Part shown: positions 24,154-33,466 of the stretch, piece after piece | Position numbering within the stretch: the first letter of the stretch is position 1 | How the letters are laid out: each line of letters opens with the position of its first letter | Origin: Methyloversatilis discipulorum | Lineage (GTDB): Bacteria; Pseudomonadota; Gammaproteobacteria; Burkholderiales; Rhodocyclaceae | Direction: 5' to 3' | Length of the DNA: 64,000 bases | Assembly (NCBI RefSeq): GCF_000385375.1 | Contig: NZ_ARVV01000001.1 | Location: 2,976,001-3,040,000 of the forward strand | Notes under the pieces: model-generated | Told to the model about the DNA's origin: nothing | The model's database searches: none | What the model saw: the letters and a program-made list of their open reading frames with translations, nothing else | Program-made: the position numbers and the translations under genes

Positions 24154-25347
24154 ATGCCGCAAATCATCAACACCAACGTTGCCTCGCTCACCGCTCAGCG
24201 CAACCTCAATTCTTCGCAGAGCTCGCTCGCCACTTCGCTGCAGCGCCTGTCGTCCGGTCTGCGCATCAACAGCGCCCGTGACGATGCCGCTGGTCTGGCG
24301 ATTTCGCAGCGCATGAACGCCCAGGTCAAGTCGCTGAACCAGGCTGCCCGTAACGCCAGCGACGGTATCTCGATGATCCAGACCGCTGAAGGCGGCATGT
24401 CGCAGATCCAGGACATGCTCATCCGCATGAAGGAACTGGCCACCCAGGGTTCGAACTCGACGCTGGCTGACGCAGAGCGCTCCTTCATCGCCGACGAAAT
24501 GACCCAGCTGCGCGACGAGATCAACAACATCTCGACCCGTACCAAGTTCAACGGCCAGCAACTGCTGAACGGTTCCTTCGGCAAGGCACTGGACACGACC
24601 TCGACCGTGCAGGCTGGCCGCAACCTCGCGACCGGCACCGCAGCCGCGGTGACCAAGGTCGACATCACGGGTGCCCAGGCTGGTACGACCTTCACTTTCT
24701 CGAACGCAGCCGGCGTGCTCACCCTCAGCGACGGCACCAACTCGCAGGCGATCGACCTGACCGCCGTCACGGTCGCCGCAGGTGGCAGCTTCGAATTGAA
24801 CTACAACGAGCTGGGCGTGAAGGTGACTGTGGCTGCAGCCGCTGCCGCCAAGACCGGCGCGAACATCGCTACCGACCTGAACACCGGTACTGTCATCACC
24901 ACCGCAGCCACCGGCGCTGAAATCCAGGTCGGTGCCGACGATGCCGCCGACAACCGTCTGACGCTGACCTTCGGTGACACGCAGATCAACGGCGCCAACT
25001 CGGATGCCCGCATGGTTGCCCTGGACACCGACATCACCGCGTTCTCGGGCGCGACGACTGCGGCCAACTCGCAGGCGCTGCTGACCTCGGTCGAAGACGC
25101 ACTGACCTACGTGTCGGAACAGCGTGCCGCCCTCGGTGCCCAGCAGAACCGCCTCGACTACACCGTGGCCAACCTGCAGACGCAAGCGGAAAACATCTCC
25201 GCCTCGAAGAGCCGCATCACCGACGCGGACTTCGCTGCCGAAACCGCCAACCTGACCCGCGCGCAGATCCTGCAGCAGGCCGGTACCGCGATGCTGGCGC
25301 AAGCCAACTCGCTGCCGCAGAACGTGCTGAGCCTGCTCCGCGGCTGA
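24154..25347 (+). CDS. fliC: Flagellin
   Basis: The filament subunit, exported by the flagellar type III system. The 397-residue product has the conserved D0/D1 N-terminus (MPQIINTNVASLTAQRNL...LSSGLRINSARDDAAGLAIS), a short Thr/Ala-rich variable middle (~150-290), and the D1/D0 C-terminus ending AMLAQANSLPQNVLSLLRG. AGGAGA precedes the ATG. It is the only flagellin in the window and begins the fliC-flaG-fliD-fliS group. Confidence 0.98.
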   Translation: MPQIINTNVASLTAQRNLNSSQSSLATSLQRLSSGLRINSARDDAAGLAISQRMNAQVKSLNQAARNASDGISMIQTAEGGMSQIQDMLIRMKELATQGSNSTLADAERSFIADEMTQLRDEINNISTRTKFNGQQLLNGSFGKALDTTSTVQAGRNLATGTAAAVTKVDITGAQAGTTFTFSNAAGVLTLSDGTNSQAIDLTAVTVAAGGSFELNYNELGVKVTVAAAAAAKTGANIATDLNTGTVITTAATGAEIQVGADDAADNRLTLTFGDTQINGANSDARMVALDTDITAFSGATTAANSQALLTSVEDALTYVSEQRAALGAQQNRLDYTVANLQTQAENISASKSRITDADFAAETANLTRAQILQQAGTAMLAQANSLPQNVLSLLRG

Positions 25348-25366
25348 TCGCGTAAGGCAGCAATGA

Positions 25367-25391
25367 GGGGGCGCGGGCGACCGCGCTCCCC
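25367..25391 (+). terminator. GC-rich hairpin after fliC
   Basis: GGGGGCGCGG (25367-25376) pairs with CCGCGCTCCCC (25381-25391, one bulged T) around loop GCGA. No U-run follows. It may stabilise the fliC 3' end or partly attenuate flaG-fliD transcription. Confidence 0.5.
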
Positions 25392-25412
25392 ACCCAGCAT
25401 AGGGAGAACATC

Positions 25413-25763
25413 ATGGCCGTACAGCCTATCCCGAACAGCGCAACGATCTCTGCCCCGGGCGTCCAGGCGACCACCGGGGCAAAGCCCGTTATGCCCGAGA
25501 GCAAGAAGGCGGAAGCGCCGCCCAGCGAGGCCGCGCTCAGCAACGAACAGATCGAACAGACGGTGGACGAGATTCGTCGCAGGATCGAACCGGTGGCACA
25601 GAACCTGCTATTCACGATCGACAAGGACACAGGGAAAACCATCGTGCGGCTGATCGACTCGACCACCAAGGAAGTACTGCGGCAGATTCCTTCCGAAGAA
25701 CTGATTGCGATTGCGCGGTCGCTCGGCAAGAGCCAGAGTGGACTGATCGAACGCAAGGCCTGA
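25413..25763 (+). CDS. flaG: Flagellar protein FlaG
   Basis: A 116-residue cytosolic protein of the FlaG family, which influences filament length in other bacteria. The N-terminal half is disordered and Pro/Ala-rich. The conserved C-terminal part has QNLLFTIDKDTGKTIVRLID followed by EVLRQIPSEELIAIARSL, the family signature. AGGGAGA lies before the ATG; fliD starts 10 bp after its stop. Confidence 0.92.
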   Translation: MAVQPIPNSATISAPGVQATTGAKPVMPESKKAEAPPSEAALSNEQIEQTVDEIRRRIEPVAQNLLFTIDKDTGKTIVRLIDSTTKEVLRQIPSEELIAIARSLGKSQSGLIERKA

Positions 25764-25773
25764 GGAGACTGCC

Positions 25774-27189
25774 ATGGCATCGTCGCTCGCATTCGGTACC
25801 AACCTGGACATCAACTCCATCGTCACGCAGCTGATGACGGTCGAGAAGCGTCCGCTCACGCTGCTCTCGGAGAAGCAGGCCAAGCTCGAAACGAAGATTT
25901 CCAGCTACGGCATGATCAAGGGCGCGATGTCCACGCTGCAGACAGCAGCGGAAGCACTCGGCAAGGCGGAAATCTTTGCCTCCCGCAAGGCAACGATTGC
26001 CGACAGCGCGGTGGCAACGGTTGCCGCCTCGACGACGGCGACGCCCGGCAACTATTCAATCGAGGTGAGCAGCCTGGCCCGCGCGCAGGTCACGGCGTCG
26101 GCAGCTTTCGCCGGCGGCAGCACCGCGAACGTCGGCAGCGGCACGCTGACCATAGAACTGGGCAGCTACAGCGGCGGCGCATTCACCGCGAACCCCGACA
26201 AGACAGCGGTCAACATCGACATTTCCAGCGGCGCTGCGACACTTGCCGACGTGCGTGACGCGATCAACGCGGCCGACGCCGGCGTGACGGCATCCCTGCT
26301 CAACGACGGCACCGGCACCCGCCTCGTGCTGACCTCGCAGGATGGCGGCACCGCGAATACTGTGCGCATCACCGCCGCCGATGGCGACGGCAACAACACG
26401 GACAACGCGGGCCTGTCGCGGCTGATCTATGACGCCTCGACCGGCGGCACCTCCAATCTTTCGGAGAAGGTGACCGCTTCGGATGCCGTGCTCAAGATCA
26501 ATGGCATTGACGTCACCTCGAGCAGCAACACGCTGACGGACACCATCGAAGGCGTCACGCTGACGCTGAAAAGCACCAACGTCGGCAACCCGACGACGCT
26601 GACGGTCGGTGCCGATTACACCGGCGCGAAGAGCGCCGTCGAAAAGCTGGTCAAGAGCTACAACGACGCCATCCTGACCATCAAGAACCAGACGTCGTAC
26701 AACACGACCACCCAGACCGGTGCGGCACTGAACGGCGAGAGCACCGTGCTCAGCCTGCGCTCGCGTCTCGCTTCCGCCGTCACCGAAGAGATCGCGCCGG
26801 GTGTTTCGCTCGCCAGCATCGGTGTGTCGGTGCAGAAGGACGGCTCGCTGAAGATCGACTCCGACAAGCTCACGACGGCGCTGGAGAGCGGTGCCGCAAA
26901 GTCGCTGTTCATGGGCAGTACCGGCGTGACCGGTCTGGCCTCCAAGATCGACTCGATGATCTCGTCCGTGATCGACGAGGACGGCCTGATCGGCAACCGT
27001 CTCGAAGGCATGGAAGAGACGAAGAAGGCGATGAACCGCCAGCGCGACGCGCTGAACGTCCGCATGGAACAGATCGAGGCCCGCTACCGCCGACAGTTCA
27101 CCGCGCTCGATTCGCTGATCAGCAGCATGAACACGACCAGTACCTTCCTCACACAACAACTCGCCAGCCTGCCGACCTATTCGAGCTGA
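25774..27189 (+). CDS. fliD: Flagellar filament capping protein FliD
   Basis: FliD caps the growing filament and guides flagellin insertion. The 471-residue product starts with the FliD_N pattern (FGTNLDINSIVTQLMTVEKRPL). A Thr/Ala/Gly-rich middle is followed by the FliD_C domain (SAVEKLVKSYNDAILTIKNQT...GVSVQKDGSLKID) and a coiled-coil end (MNRQRDALNVRMEQIEARYR). Length and order are normal. GAGGAGA gives a strong ribosome binding site. Confidence 0.96.
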   Translation: MASSLAFGTNLDINSIVTQLMTVEKRPLTLLSEKQAKLETKISSYGMIKGAMSTLQTAAEALGKAEIFASRKATIADSAVATVAASTTATPGNYSIEVSSLARAQVTASAAFAGGSTANVGSGTLTIELGSYSGGAFTANPDKTAVNIDISSGAATLADVRDAINAADAGVTASLLNDGTGTRLVLTSQDGGTANTVRITAADGDGNNTDNAGLSRLIYDASTGGTSNLSEKVTASDAVLKINGIDVTSSSNTLTDTIEGVTLTLKSTNVGNPTTLTVGADYTGAKSAVEKLVKSYNDAILTIKNQTSYNTTTQTGAALNGESTVLSLRSRLASAVTEEIAPGVSLASIGVSVQKDGSLKIDSDKLTTALESGAAKSLFMGSTGVTGLASKIDSMISSVIDEDGLIGNRLEGMEETKKAMNRQRDALNVRMEQIEARYRRQFTALDSLISSMNTTSTFLTQQLASLPTYSS

Positions 27190-27235
27190 CAGAGCAGCGG
27201 ACGATACAGCCATCCTCTAACGGGACCAGAACATC

Positions 27236-27649
27236 ATGTTTGCATCACTTTCCAACCCGCGCATGGCCTACAACCAGGTCGGCGTCGAGGCACGCGTGGC
27301 CAGCGCCGATCCGCACCAGCTCATCCTGATGCTGTTCGACGGCGCGATGATGTCGGTATCGACCGCCAGCCACCAGATCGACATGGGCGACACGGCGGGC
27401 AAGGGTCAGTCGATCTCGCGTGCGATCGACATCGTCGGCAACGGTCTCAAGGTCAGCCTGGATCTCGAAGCTGGCGGCGAACTCGCACAGCGCCTGTACG
27501 CGCTGTACGACTACATGTGCGTGCGCCTGCTGCATGCCAACTCACAGAACGACAAGGCCGCGCTTGATGAGGTGGCCCACCTGCTGGGCGAGCTGAAGGG
27601 CGCCTGGGAGGACATCCGGCAAAAACTGGTCCAAGGGGCGCCGGTCTGA
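27236..27649 (+). CDS. fliS: Flagellar export chaperone FliS
   Basis: FliS binds the flagellin C-terminus in the cytosol and prevents early polymerisation. The 137-residue helical protein has NQVGVEARVASADPHQLILML near the start and LDLEAGGELAQRLYALYDYM, both typical. It follows fliD by 46 bp. A 145-bp gap without a convincing promoter separates it from fliT. Confidence 0.95.
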   Translation: MFASLSNPRMAYNQVGVEARVASADPHQLILMLFDGAMMSVSTASHQIDMGDTAGKGQSISRAIDIVGNGLKVSLDLEAGGELAQRLYALYDYMCVRLLHANSQNDKAALDEVAHLLGELKGAWEDIRQKLVQGAPV

Positions 27650-27794
27650 CCGGCAAACCGGGAAAATAGAAAGGTAAAAGGCGTCTACATGCACGCCTCG
27701 GAGCACGGGGTCCGCTGTAGTCTTTACACACCATTCACCGCCGGCCGAACGACGGAATTGCCGCGGCGACACTTACGCAAAACGGCCTGATCAC

Positions 27795-28094
27795 ATGAAC
27801 TCTCTGTCACTGCTCGAAAACATGCGTCAGATCTCCAGCGACATGGTGGAGGCCGCGCGCGCGAACGACTGGGACCGTCTGGTCAATCTCGAACAGGCCG
27901 TCGCGTCGATGCGCAGCCGACTCGCCGACAACGACGAGCCGGTGTCCTCACCGGCCGAGCGTGCGCGCAAGTTCGACCTGATGAAGCAGATTCTCGCCGA
28001 CGACGCCGAAGTGCGCCGTCACGTCGAACCGTGGATGCAGCAGGTCACCAGCTATCTGGGCAAGCTGCCGGCGGGCACGGCGGACAACGGCTGA
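27795..28094 (+). CDS. fliT: FliT-like flagellar chaperone
   Basis: A 99-residue helical protein matching FliT in size, in pattern (ENMRQISSDMVEAARANDWDRLVNLEQAV) and in position after fliS. FliT is the export chaperone of FliD, and in enterics it also inhibits FlhDC. The similarity is mostly structural, so the call leans on context. The ribosome binding site is weak. It ends 7 bp before the FliK-like gene. Confidence 0.8.
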   Translation: MNSLSLLENMRQISSDMVEAARANDWDRLVNLEQAVASMRSRLADNDEPVSSPAERARKFDLMKQILADDAEVRRHVEPWMQQVTSYLGKLPAGTADNG

Positions 28095-28101
28095 GCACAC
28101 C

Positions 28102-29343
28102 ATGAACAACCTGCTGCCAGGGCTCGCACAGCGTCTGGCGGCGCTGACGCGCGAATCGGTCCAGACCACCGGCCCGATCGCAGCGCTTTCCGACCAGTTG
28201 CCCGAGTTCGAGCCGGGCGAACGCTACACCGCACGCATCCTGCAGAACCTGCGCGACGGCCTCGCCCGCGCCGACGTGGGCGGACAGACCGTCACCCTGC
28301 GCCTGCCGCAGACCATTCCCGAAGGTCGCACCGTTGCCCTCACGCACGTGAGTCGCAGCGCGCAGACGCTGGTGGCCACGCTCGACGGTGACAATGCGGC
28401 GCCGACCGACGGCGATGCGCCGGCCGACAATGCCGGCAGCCCGGTACGCCTGAGCGTGCCGGCCCGCACCATCGCCGGACTGCTCGACGGTCCCGAGCCG
28501 CAGCCGACCCGACTCGCCAGTGGAAAGCCGATGATAGATCCGGCCGCCATGCTGAACGCCGCCACCGGCACGCTCGAAAACGACGCCACGCCCCAGATCG
28601 CCAGCCGTCTGGCGCAGGCGATCGGCACCAGCGGGCTGTTCTACGAAGCGCATCAGGCGCAGTGGGTCAGTGGCGAACGGCCGCTCGAATCGACCGCAGC
28701 CGAGCCGCAGCGCGCCTTCGACCCCGAGAAACCGGCGCCACGCGCCGGCCTGCCAGTCGCGCAATCGACAGCGACCGACGACACGCCGGAACCCGGACAG
28801 GTCGCAAACAGCACGATCAGCGCTCGCGCCGACGACGAATCGATGCCGGACACCGGCACCCTGCGCAGCGACACCGGCGTGCGCGAACGCGCCGAAGCGG
28901 CCAAGGCCGATACCGGCCCGCCCGCCGAACTGCGGCCGCTGGTGCAGAACCAGCTGCTCGGCCTGTCCCAGCACACGCTGGCCTGGGAAGGTCTGGCCTG
29001 GCCGGGGCAGACGATGAAGATCGAGATCGACGACCCGGAGCCTCAGCGTCACGGCGAACCGGGCAGCGAAGGTGACAGCGCGCCGGAAGTCCCGTGGACA
29101 TCCCGCGTGCGGCTGGTCCTGCCGGGCCTGGGCGAGGTCGAAACTTCGCTCACGCTGTGGAAGGACCACGGACTGACGCTGGGCATATCCGCCGACGATG
29201 ATGCCCGCCTGCGCATGGGCACCGCTCTGCTCGACCTGCAGCAGCGCATGACCGATGCCGGTCTGCGCCTGGGCAGCGTGAACTTCAGCCAGCTGGACGA
29301 GGCCCTTGCGGCCACGCCCGACGACGGCACGGGCAGCGTCTGA
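28102..29343 (+). CDS. FliK-like flagellar hook-length control protein (second copy)
   Basis: The 413-residue protein has a variable, disordered N-terminal and middle part (acidic, Pro/Thr-rich). Its C-terminal domain is of the FliK type (~300-400: QNQLLGLSQHTLAWEGLAWPG, then RVRLVLPGLGEVETSLTLW). A canonical fliK lies in the fliFGHIJKLMN operon at 45735. This second copy overlaps a FlhB-C-like gene by 1 bp, a known pairing of an accessory FliK with an FlhB C-terminal homologue. A role in export substrate switching is inferred. Confidence 0.82.
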   Translation: MNNLLPGLAQRLAALTRESVQTTGPIAALSDQLPEFEPGERYTARILQNLRDGLARADVGGQTVTLRLPQTIPEGRTVALTHVSRSAQTLVATLDGDNAAPTDGDAPADNAGSPVRLSVPARTIAGLLDGPEPQPTRLASGKPMIDPAAMLNAATGTLENDATPQIASRLAQAIGTSGLFYEAHQAQWVSGERPLESTAAEPQRAFDPEKPAPRAGLPVAQSTATDDTPEPGQVANSTISARADDESMPDTGTLRSDTGVRERAEAAKADTGPPAELRPLVQNQLLGLSQHTLAWEGLAWPGQTMKIEIDDPEPQRHGEPGSEGDSAPEVPWTSRVRLVLPGLGEVETSLTLWKDHGLTLGISADDDARLRMGTALLDLQQRMTDAGLRLGSVNFSQLDEALAATPDDGTGSV

Positions 29344-29645
29344 TGAACACCTCGCCGCGCGCCCAGGCCGTTGCGCTCGCCTACGGTGCCGGCGACGCCG
29401 CGCCGCGTGTCGTCGCCAAGGGGCGCGGCATGGTGGCCGACGAAATCATCCGCCGCGCGCGTGAAGCGGGCGTTTTCGTGCATGAATCGCGCGAAATGGT
29501 GTCGCTGCTGATGGGACTGGATCTGGACCAGCGCATTCCGCCCGAACTGTATGTCGCGGTCGCCGAGCTGCTGGCCTGGATCTACCGCATCGAGAAGGGA
29601 ATGACCGACGTTCCGGCGCCAACCGTTAAACTGCCATCTGAATGA
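29343..29645 (+). CDS. FlhB C-terminal-domain homologue (export switch-like protein)
   Basis: The 100-residue protein corresponds to the cytosolic C-terminal domain of FlhB (AVALAYGAGDAAPRVVAKG, ADEIIRRAREAGV, IPPELYVAVAELLAWIYRI). It has no membrane part and starts just after the point where full-length FlhB carries its self-cleaving NPTH motif, which is absent. Such stand-alone FlhB-C proteins can partly replace that domain in export switching. Its start overlaps the stop of the FliK-like gene (TGATG), so the two are co-translated. Confidence 0.87.
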   Translation: MNTSPRAQAVALAYGAGDAAPRVVAKGRGMVADEIIRRAREAGVFVHESREMVSLLMGLDLDQRIPPELYVAVAELLAWIYRIEKGMTDVPAPTVKLPSE

Positions 29646-29702
29646 ATTCGTGCCTGGTGCGCCGCCGCACCGGGTAATTGCCCATAGACAGGGATGCACC
29701 CA

Positions 29703-30455
29703 ATGACCGAGAACATCCGGTTCGATCTGCTGGAAGCAGACGATTTCGCACGCTACGTGCTCGACGGCCAGACCGATATCGCCTTTTACCTGCGGGCAAT
29801 GCGGGATCGCCGCGTCAATCTGTCCGTCTATGCCGGCCGCGCGCCCGACCCGTTTCTGACCGCCGTACTGGCCGTCGACGACGCACGCGGCATGGTCGTA
29901 CTCGACGCACCGCGTGACCCGGCGCAGCTCGAGCAGGCGGTGAAGGCGTCGCCACTGGTGTTCCTGACCTCGCTCGAGAAGGTGAAGGTGCAGTTCATGG
30001 TCGGCCAGTGCGCCGCAATCGAGCACGAAGACCATCCGGCGCTGGAAATCCCCTTCCCGACGCGCATGCTGCGCCTGCAGCGGCGCGACTACTACCGCCT
30101 CATCCTGCCGCAGAACCCGCCTCTGCGCTGTCTGCTGCCGGCCGGCGAAGGCGAGGGGCGCATGGTCGAAGCCATGGTGGTGGATATTTCCGGCGGCGGT
30201 CTCGCCGTCGTCGCACCGCCGAGCGGCATCGAGCTGAAGGTCGACAGCGTGATCGACAACTGCCAGATCACGCTGCCCGAGATCGGCACCATCACCGCAA
30301 CGCTGCAGGTGCGCAACATGTTCCGCGTGACCGAACGCGGCGGCAGCGAACTGCGTGCGGGCTGCCAGTTCATCGGCCTGCCCGGCGCCGCCGACGCGCT
30401 GATCCAGCGCTACATCCTGCGCATGGAAAGAGAGCGCAACGCGCGCGAAGTCTGA
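29703..30455 (+). CDS. YcgR-like flagellar brake protein with PilZ domain
   Basis: A c-di-GMP-binding protein that slows flagellar rotation in the YcgR family. The 250-residue protein has an N-terminal YcgR domain (~1-115) and a C-terminal PilZ domain (~120-240). The c-di-GMP motif is complete: RRDYYR (R-x3-R type) and DISGGGLAV (D-x-S-x2-G). The ATG at 29703 is chosen, with AGGG upstream; an in-frame ATG at 29694 is possible. With the GGDEF enzyme at 22 kb it could form a local c-di-GMP motility circuit. Confidence 0.9.
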   Translation: MTENIRFDLLEADDFARYVLDGQTDIAFYLRAMRDRRVNLSVYAGRAPDPFLTAVLAVDDARGMVVLDAPRDPAQLEQAVKASPLVFLTSLEKVKVQFMVGQCAAIEHEDHPALEIPFPTRMLRLQRRDYYRLILPQNPPLRCLLPAGEGEGRMVEAMVVDISGGGLAVVAPPSGIELKVDSVIDNCQITLPEIGTITATLQVRNMFRVTERGGSELRAGCQFIGLPGAADALIQRYILRMERERNAREV

Positions 30456-30577
30456 CCGGCGCCGCCGGATGAATTTTCGGTGACAGCTGCATCCATGCGG
30501 CCCCCTCCTGTGTAGAGCGGGTGACGACTCACTCTGGTGACGCGTCCTCCCCCTACTTTTTTCAGGAAAGGTCAGAC

Positions 30578-31462
30578 ATGTCAGCACGCACCCTCACCGT
30601 CCTCGCCGCCGCTCTCACTCTGTCCGGCACCGCCGCCCACGCGGCCGATTTCGTCGGTCTCACCACCGGCAACCAGATCGGCATCTTCAGCAGCGGCAAT
30701 ACCGCCAGCGCCAGCTTCATGTCCATCACCGGACTGGGCAGCGGCGAACGCATCCTCGGCATCGACCTGCGACCGAGCGACAACATGATCTACGGCGTCA
30801 GCAGCCTGAACCGCATCTACGCGCTGGACGTCACGACCGGGGCGGCAAGCTTCGTGTCGGCGCTCGACATCCCGCTGGTGAATCCGTCGCTGTCCTACGG
30901 CATCGACTTCAACCCGGTGGCCGACTTCGCCGGCGCAGCCTCGCTGCGCCTGGTGAGCCAGACCGGCAGCAATCTGGCCATCAACGCGAACACCGGCGTG
31001 GTCGGCAACGCCGCCAGCGTCATCCCGGGCGGCATCACGGCTGTCGCCTACACCAACTCCGATGCTTCGCAATCCAGCGGCCCTGCCAGTACGGCGCTCT
31101 ATTACATCGACACGGCAACCGACACGCTGCGTTTCGCACCCGGCGCCTTCAATGCACCCACCATCAGCCAGGTCGGGGCGCTGGGCGTTGCCGGTAACGT
31201 GATCGGCGCCAACGGCTTCGAGATCGACGCGATGGGCATGGGCTGGGCCGCACTGACGCTGGACAATGGCGACAGCGGTCTGTACTCGATCAACCTGATG
31301 ACCGGGCTCGCCACCTTCAACGGAGCGCTCAACGCGAACCTGCGTGGCCTGACCTCGGCGCCGTTCATGGCGCCGGTACCCGAGCCTGAAACCTACGCGA
31401 TGTTGCTGGCCGGTCTCGGTTTGATCGGTGCCGCCGCGCGCCGCCGCATCGCTCGCCCGTAA
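30578..31462 (+). CDS. PEP-CTERM protein with DUF4394-like beta-propeller domain
   Basis: The 294-residue exported protein has a signal peptide (MSARTLTVLAAALTLSGTAAHAA). The DUF4394-type domain follows (FVGLTTGNQIGIFSSGN, ILGIDLRPSDNMIYGVSS, YGIDFNPVADFA), ending in a PEP-CTERM sorting signal (VPEPETYAMLLAGLGLIG plus AARRR). PEP-CTERM proteins are processed by exosortase and released to or kept at the cell surface. AGGAAAG lies before the ATG. It is one of five PEP-CTERM genes here and has no evident tie to motility. Confidence 0.88.
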   Translation: MSARTLTVLAAALTLSGTAAHAADFVGLTTGNQIGIFSSGNTASASFMSITGLGSGERILGIDLRPSDNMIYGVSSLNRIYALDVTTGAASFVSALDIPLVNPSLSYGIDFNPVADFAGAASLRLVSQTGSNLAINANTGVVGNAASVIPGGITAVAYTNSDASQSSGPASTALYYIDTATDTLRFAPGAFNAPTISQVGALGVAGNVIGANGFEIDAMGMGWAALTLDNGDSGLYSINLMTGLATFNGALNANLRGLTSAPFMAPVPEPETYAMLLAGLGLIGAAARRRIARP

Positions 31463-31804
31463 GCGGCGTTGCGGAGACATGAAGAGCACCTCTATCCCAC
31501 GTCAGCACACGGCTGAGCGGCGCGAGACAGGCAGCACATCGCCTGGCGCTCCAATAAAACGACACGCTCCGACTTAAGCAGGCATTGCGTGCCCGGGCGG
31601 TTCCGCCTCGGGCACGCAATGACCGGTACGTCTCGCCCCCTTCCTGCGGCAGCCCCCTCCGGAAACACGGTGCAGCATCGCGCTGTCACAGCGACCGACC
31701 ACACTGATGGGTGAACGCGCACGCCTCCAGTAATGCGCGGGCTATAGTGCGCTCGTCAACGCGAGCGTTCGGGCTATGCGCGACGTCTTTGGAGCGGCAG
31801 CACC
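31463..31804. other. Intergenic region before the ETR1-like kinase
   Basis: This 342-bp gap contains no convincing gene. It holds a long hairpin at 31583-31621, a TATAGT -10-like box at 31743-31748 and, right after it, a 6-bp hairpin (CGCTCG/CGAGCG, 31750-31767) that would sit in the leader. GGAG lies ~12 nt before the kinase ATG. No -35 match stands out. Confidence 0.5.
31583..31621. terminator. Long hairpin downstream of the DUF4394 PEP-CTERM gene
   Basis: CATTGCGTGCCCG (31583-31595) pairs perfectly with CGGGCACGCAATG (31609-31621). An inner GGCGG/CCGCC adds pairs. No U-tract follows, so it is either an unusual terminator or a structured RNA element. Confidence 0.5.
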
Positions 31805-32981
31805 ATGACGGAACTGAACACCCTCCTTCCACACGGCTACTGCTTTTCGTGGCAACGCGACCTGCTGCTATTGCATGTGTTGTCGGACACGCTGATCGCG
31901 CTGGCCTACTTCACGATACCGATTACGCTCTGGGTGTTCGTGCGAAGACGTGCCGATCTTGGTTTCCGCTCGGCCTTCGTCATGTTCGGCGTATTCATCA
32001 TGGCCTGTGGCGTTACCCACGTAATGGACGTGTGGACGCTGTGGAACCCCGACTTCTGGCTGGACGGCTGGATACGCGCCTTCACCGCGGTGGTATCGCT
32101 GGCCACCGCGGTATTGCTGTGGCGACTGATTCCGCTGGCGCTCGCCCTGCCCTCACCTGACAGCCTGCGCCGCGCCAACGAGGAACTGCGCGCCGAGATC
32201 GACCGCCGGCAGCAGTACGAAGCACAGTTGCAGGCGATGAACGAGCGAATGCGCCTGCAGATCGACGAACTGGAAGCGATGTCCTACGCCATCGCGCACG
32301 ACGTGCGCGGCCCGCTGCGCCACATCGACGGTTTCGCGCGGGTACTGGGCGATCGCCTCGGCGTCGCCGACACCGAACCCGCCTCGTTGAGCTATCTGCA
32401 GCGCATCCGCGCCTCGGTGCGGCATCTGAGCGACATCGTCGAGGGGCTACTTGCTTTCTCCCGCGCCAGCCGCGCCGAGATGCATCTGGAACGTTGCGAT
32501 GCGCGCGCCCTGGTCGACGACGTGCTCGAAGAGCTGGCGCCCGAACTCGACGGACGCGAACTCGATATCAGCATCGGTGAGCTGCCGCGCATCCGCGCCG
32601 ACCGGACCTTGATGTTCCAGGTCTTCTACAACCTGATCGCCAATGCCGTGAAGTACACGCGAGGCTGCAACCCGGCCCGCATCCGCATCGAATGCGAGCG
32701 CAGCGACGATGGCCAGTACACCTTCCAAGTGCGCGACAACGGCGCCGGTTTCGACATGAAATACGCATCCAAGCTGTTCGGCGTATTCCAGCGGCTGCAT
32801 CACGCGTCCGAGTTCGAAGGCACCGGCATCGGCCTGGCAAACGTGAAGCGCATCGTCGACCGTCACGGCGGTCGCATCTGGGCCGAAGCCTCGCCCGGTC
32901 ACGGCGCCAGCTTTCACTTCACCCTTCCCAACCCATCCGACCTACCCCCGGCCGACGCCGCCCACTCAACGGGAGCCACTG

Positions 32982-33001
<20 letters not shown>
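31805..33001 (+). CDS. Histidine kinase with ETR1-type ethylene-binding membrane domain
   Basis: The 398-residue protein has three transmembrane helices (~21-46, 55-78, 88-113) forming a domain strikingly like plant ETR1. SDTLIALAYFTIPITL matches the first helix and FGVFIMACGVTHVMDVWT the second. The ETR1 ligand residues align without gaps at a +3 offset: Asp28, Tyr35, Ile38, Pro39, Ile65, and the Cu(I) ligands Cys68 and His72. A coiled coil (~115-155), HisKA (His165 in YAIAHDVRGPLRHIDGF) and HATPase (NLIANAVKYTRG, GTGIGLANVKRIVDRHGG) follow. The cytosolic part is of the Cph1/Rcp1 type. Copper-dependent ethylene sensing is inferred. It overlaps its response regulator by 20 bp. Confidence 0.9.
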
Positions 33002-33425
<424 letters not shown>

Positions 33426-33466
33426 GCACCGCAGCGAAGCTGTCGTCGCGGTCGACGGGCATCGGT

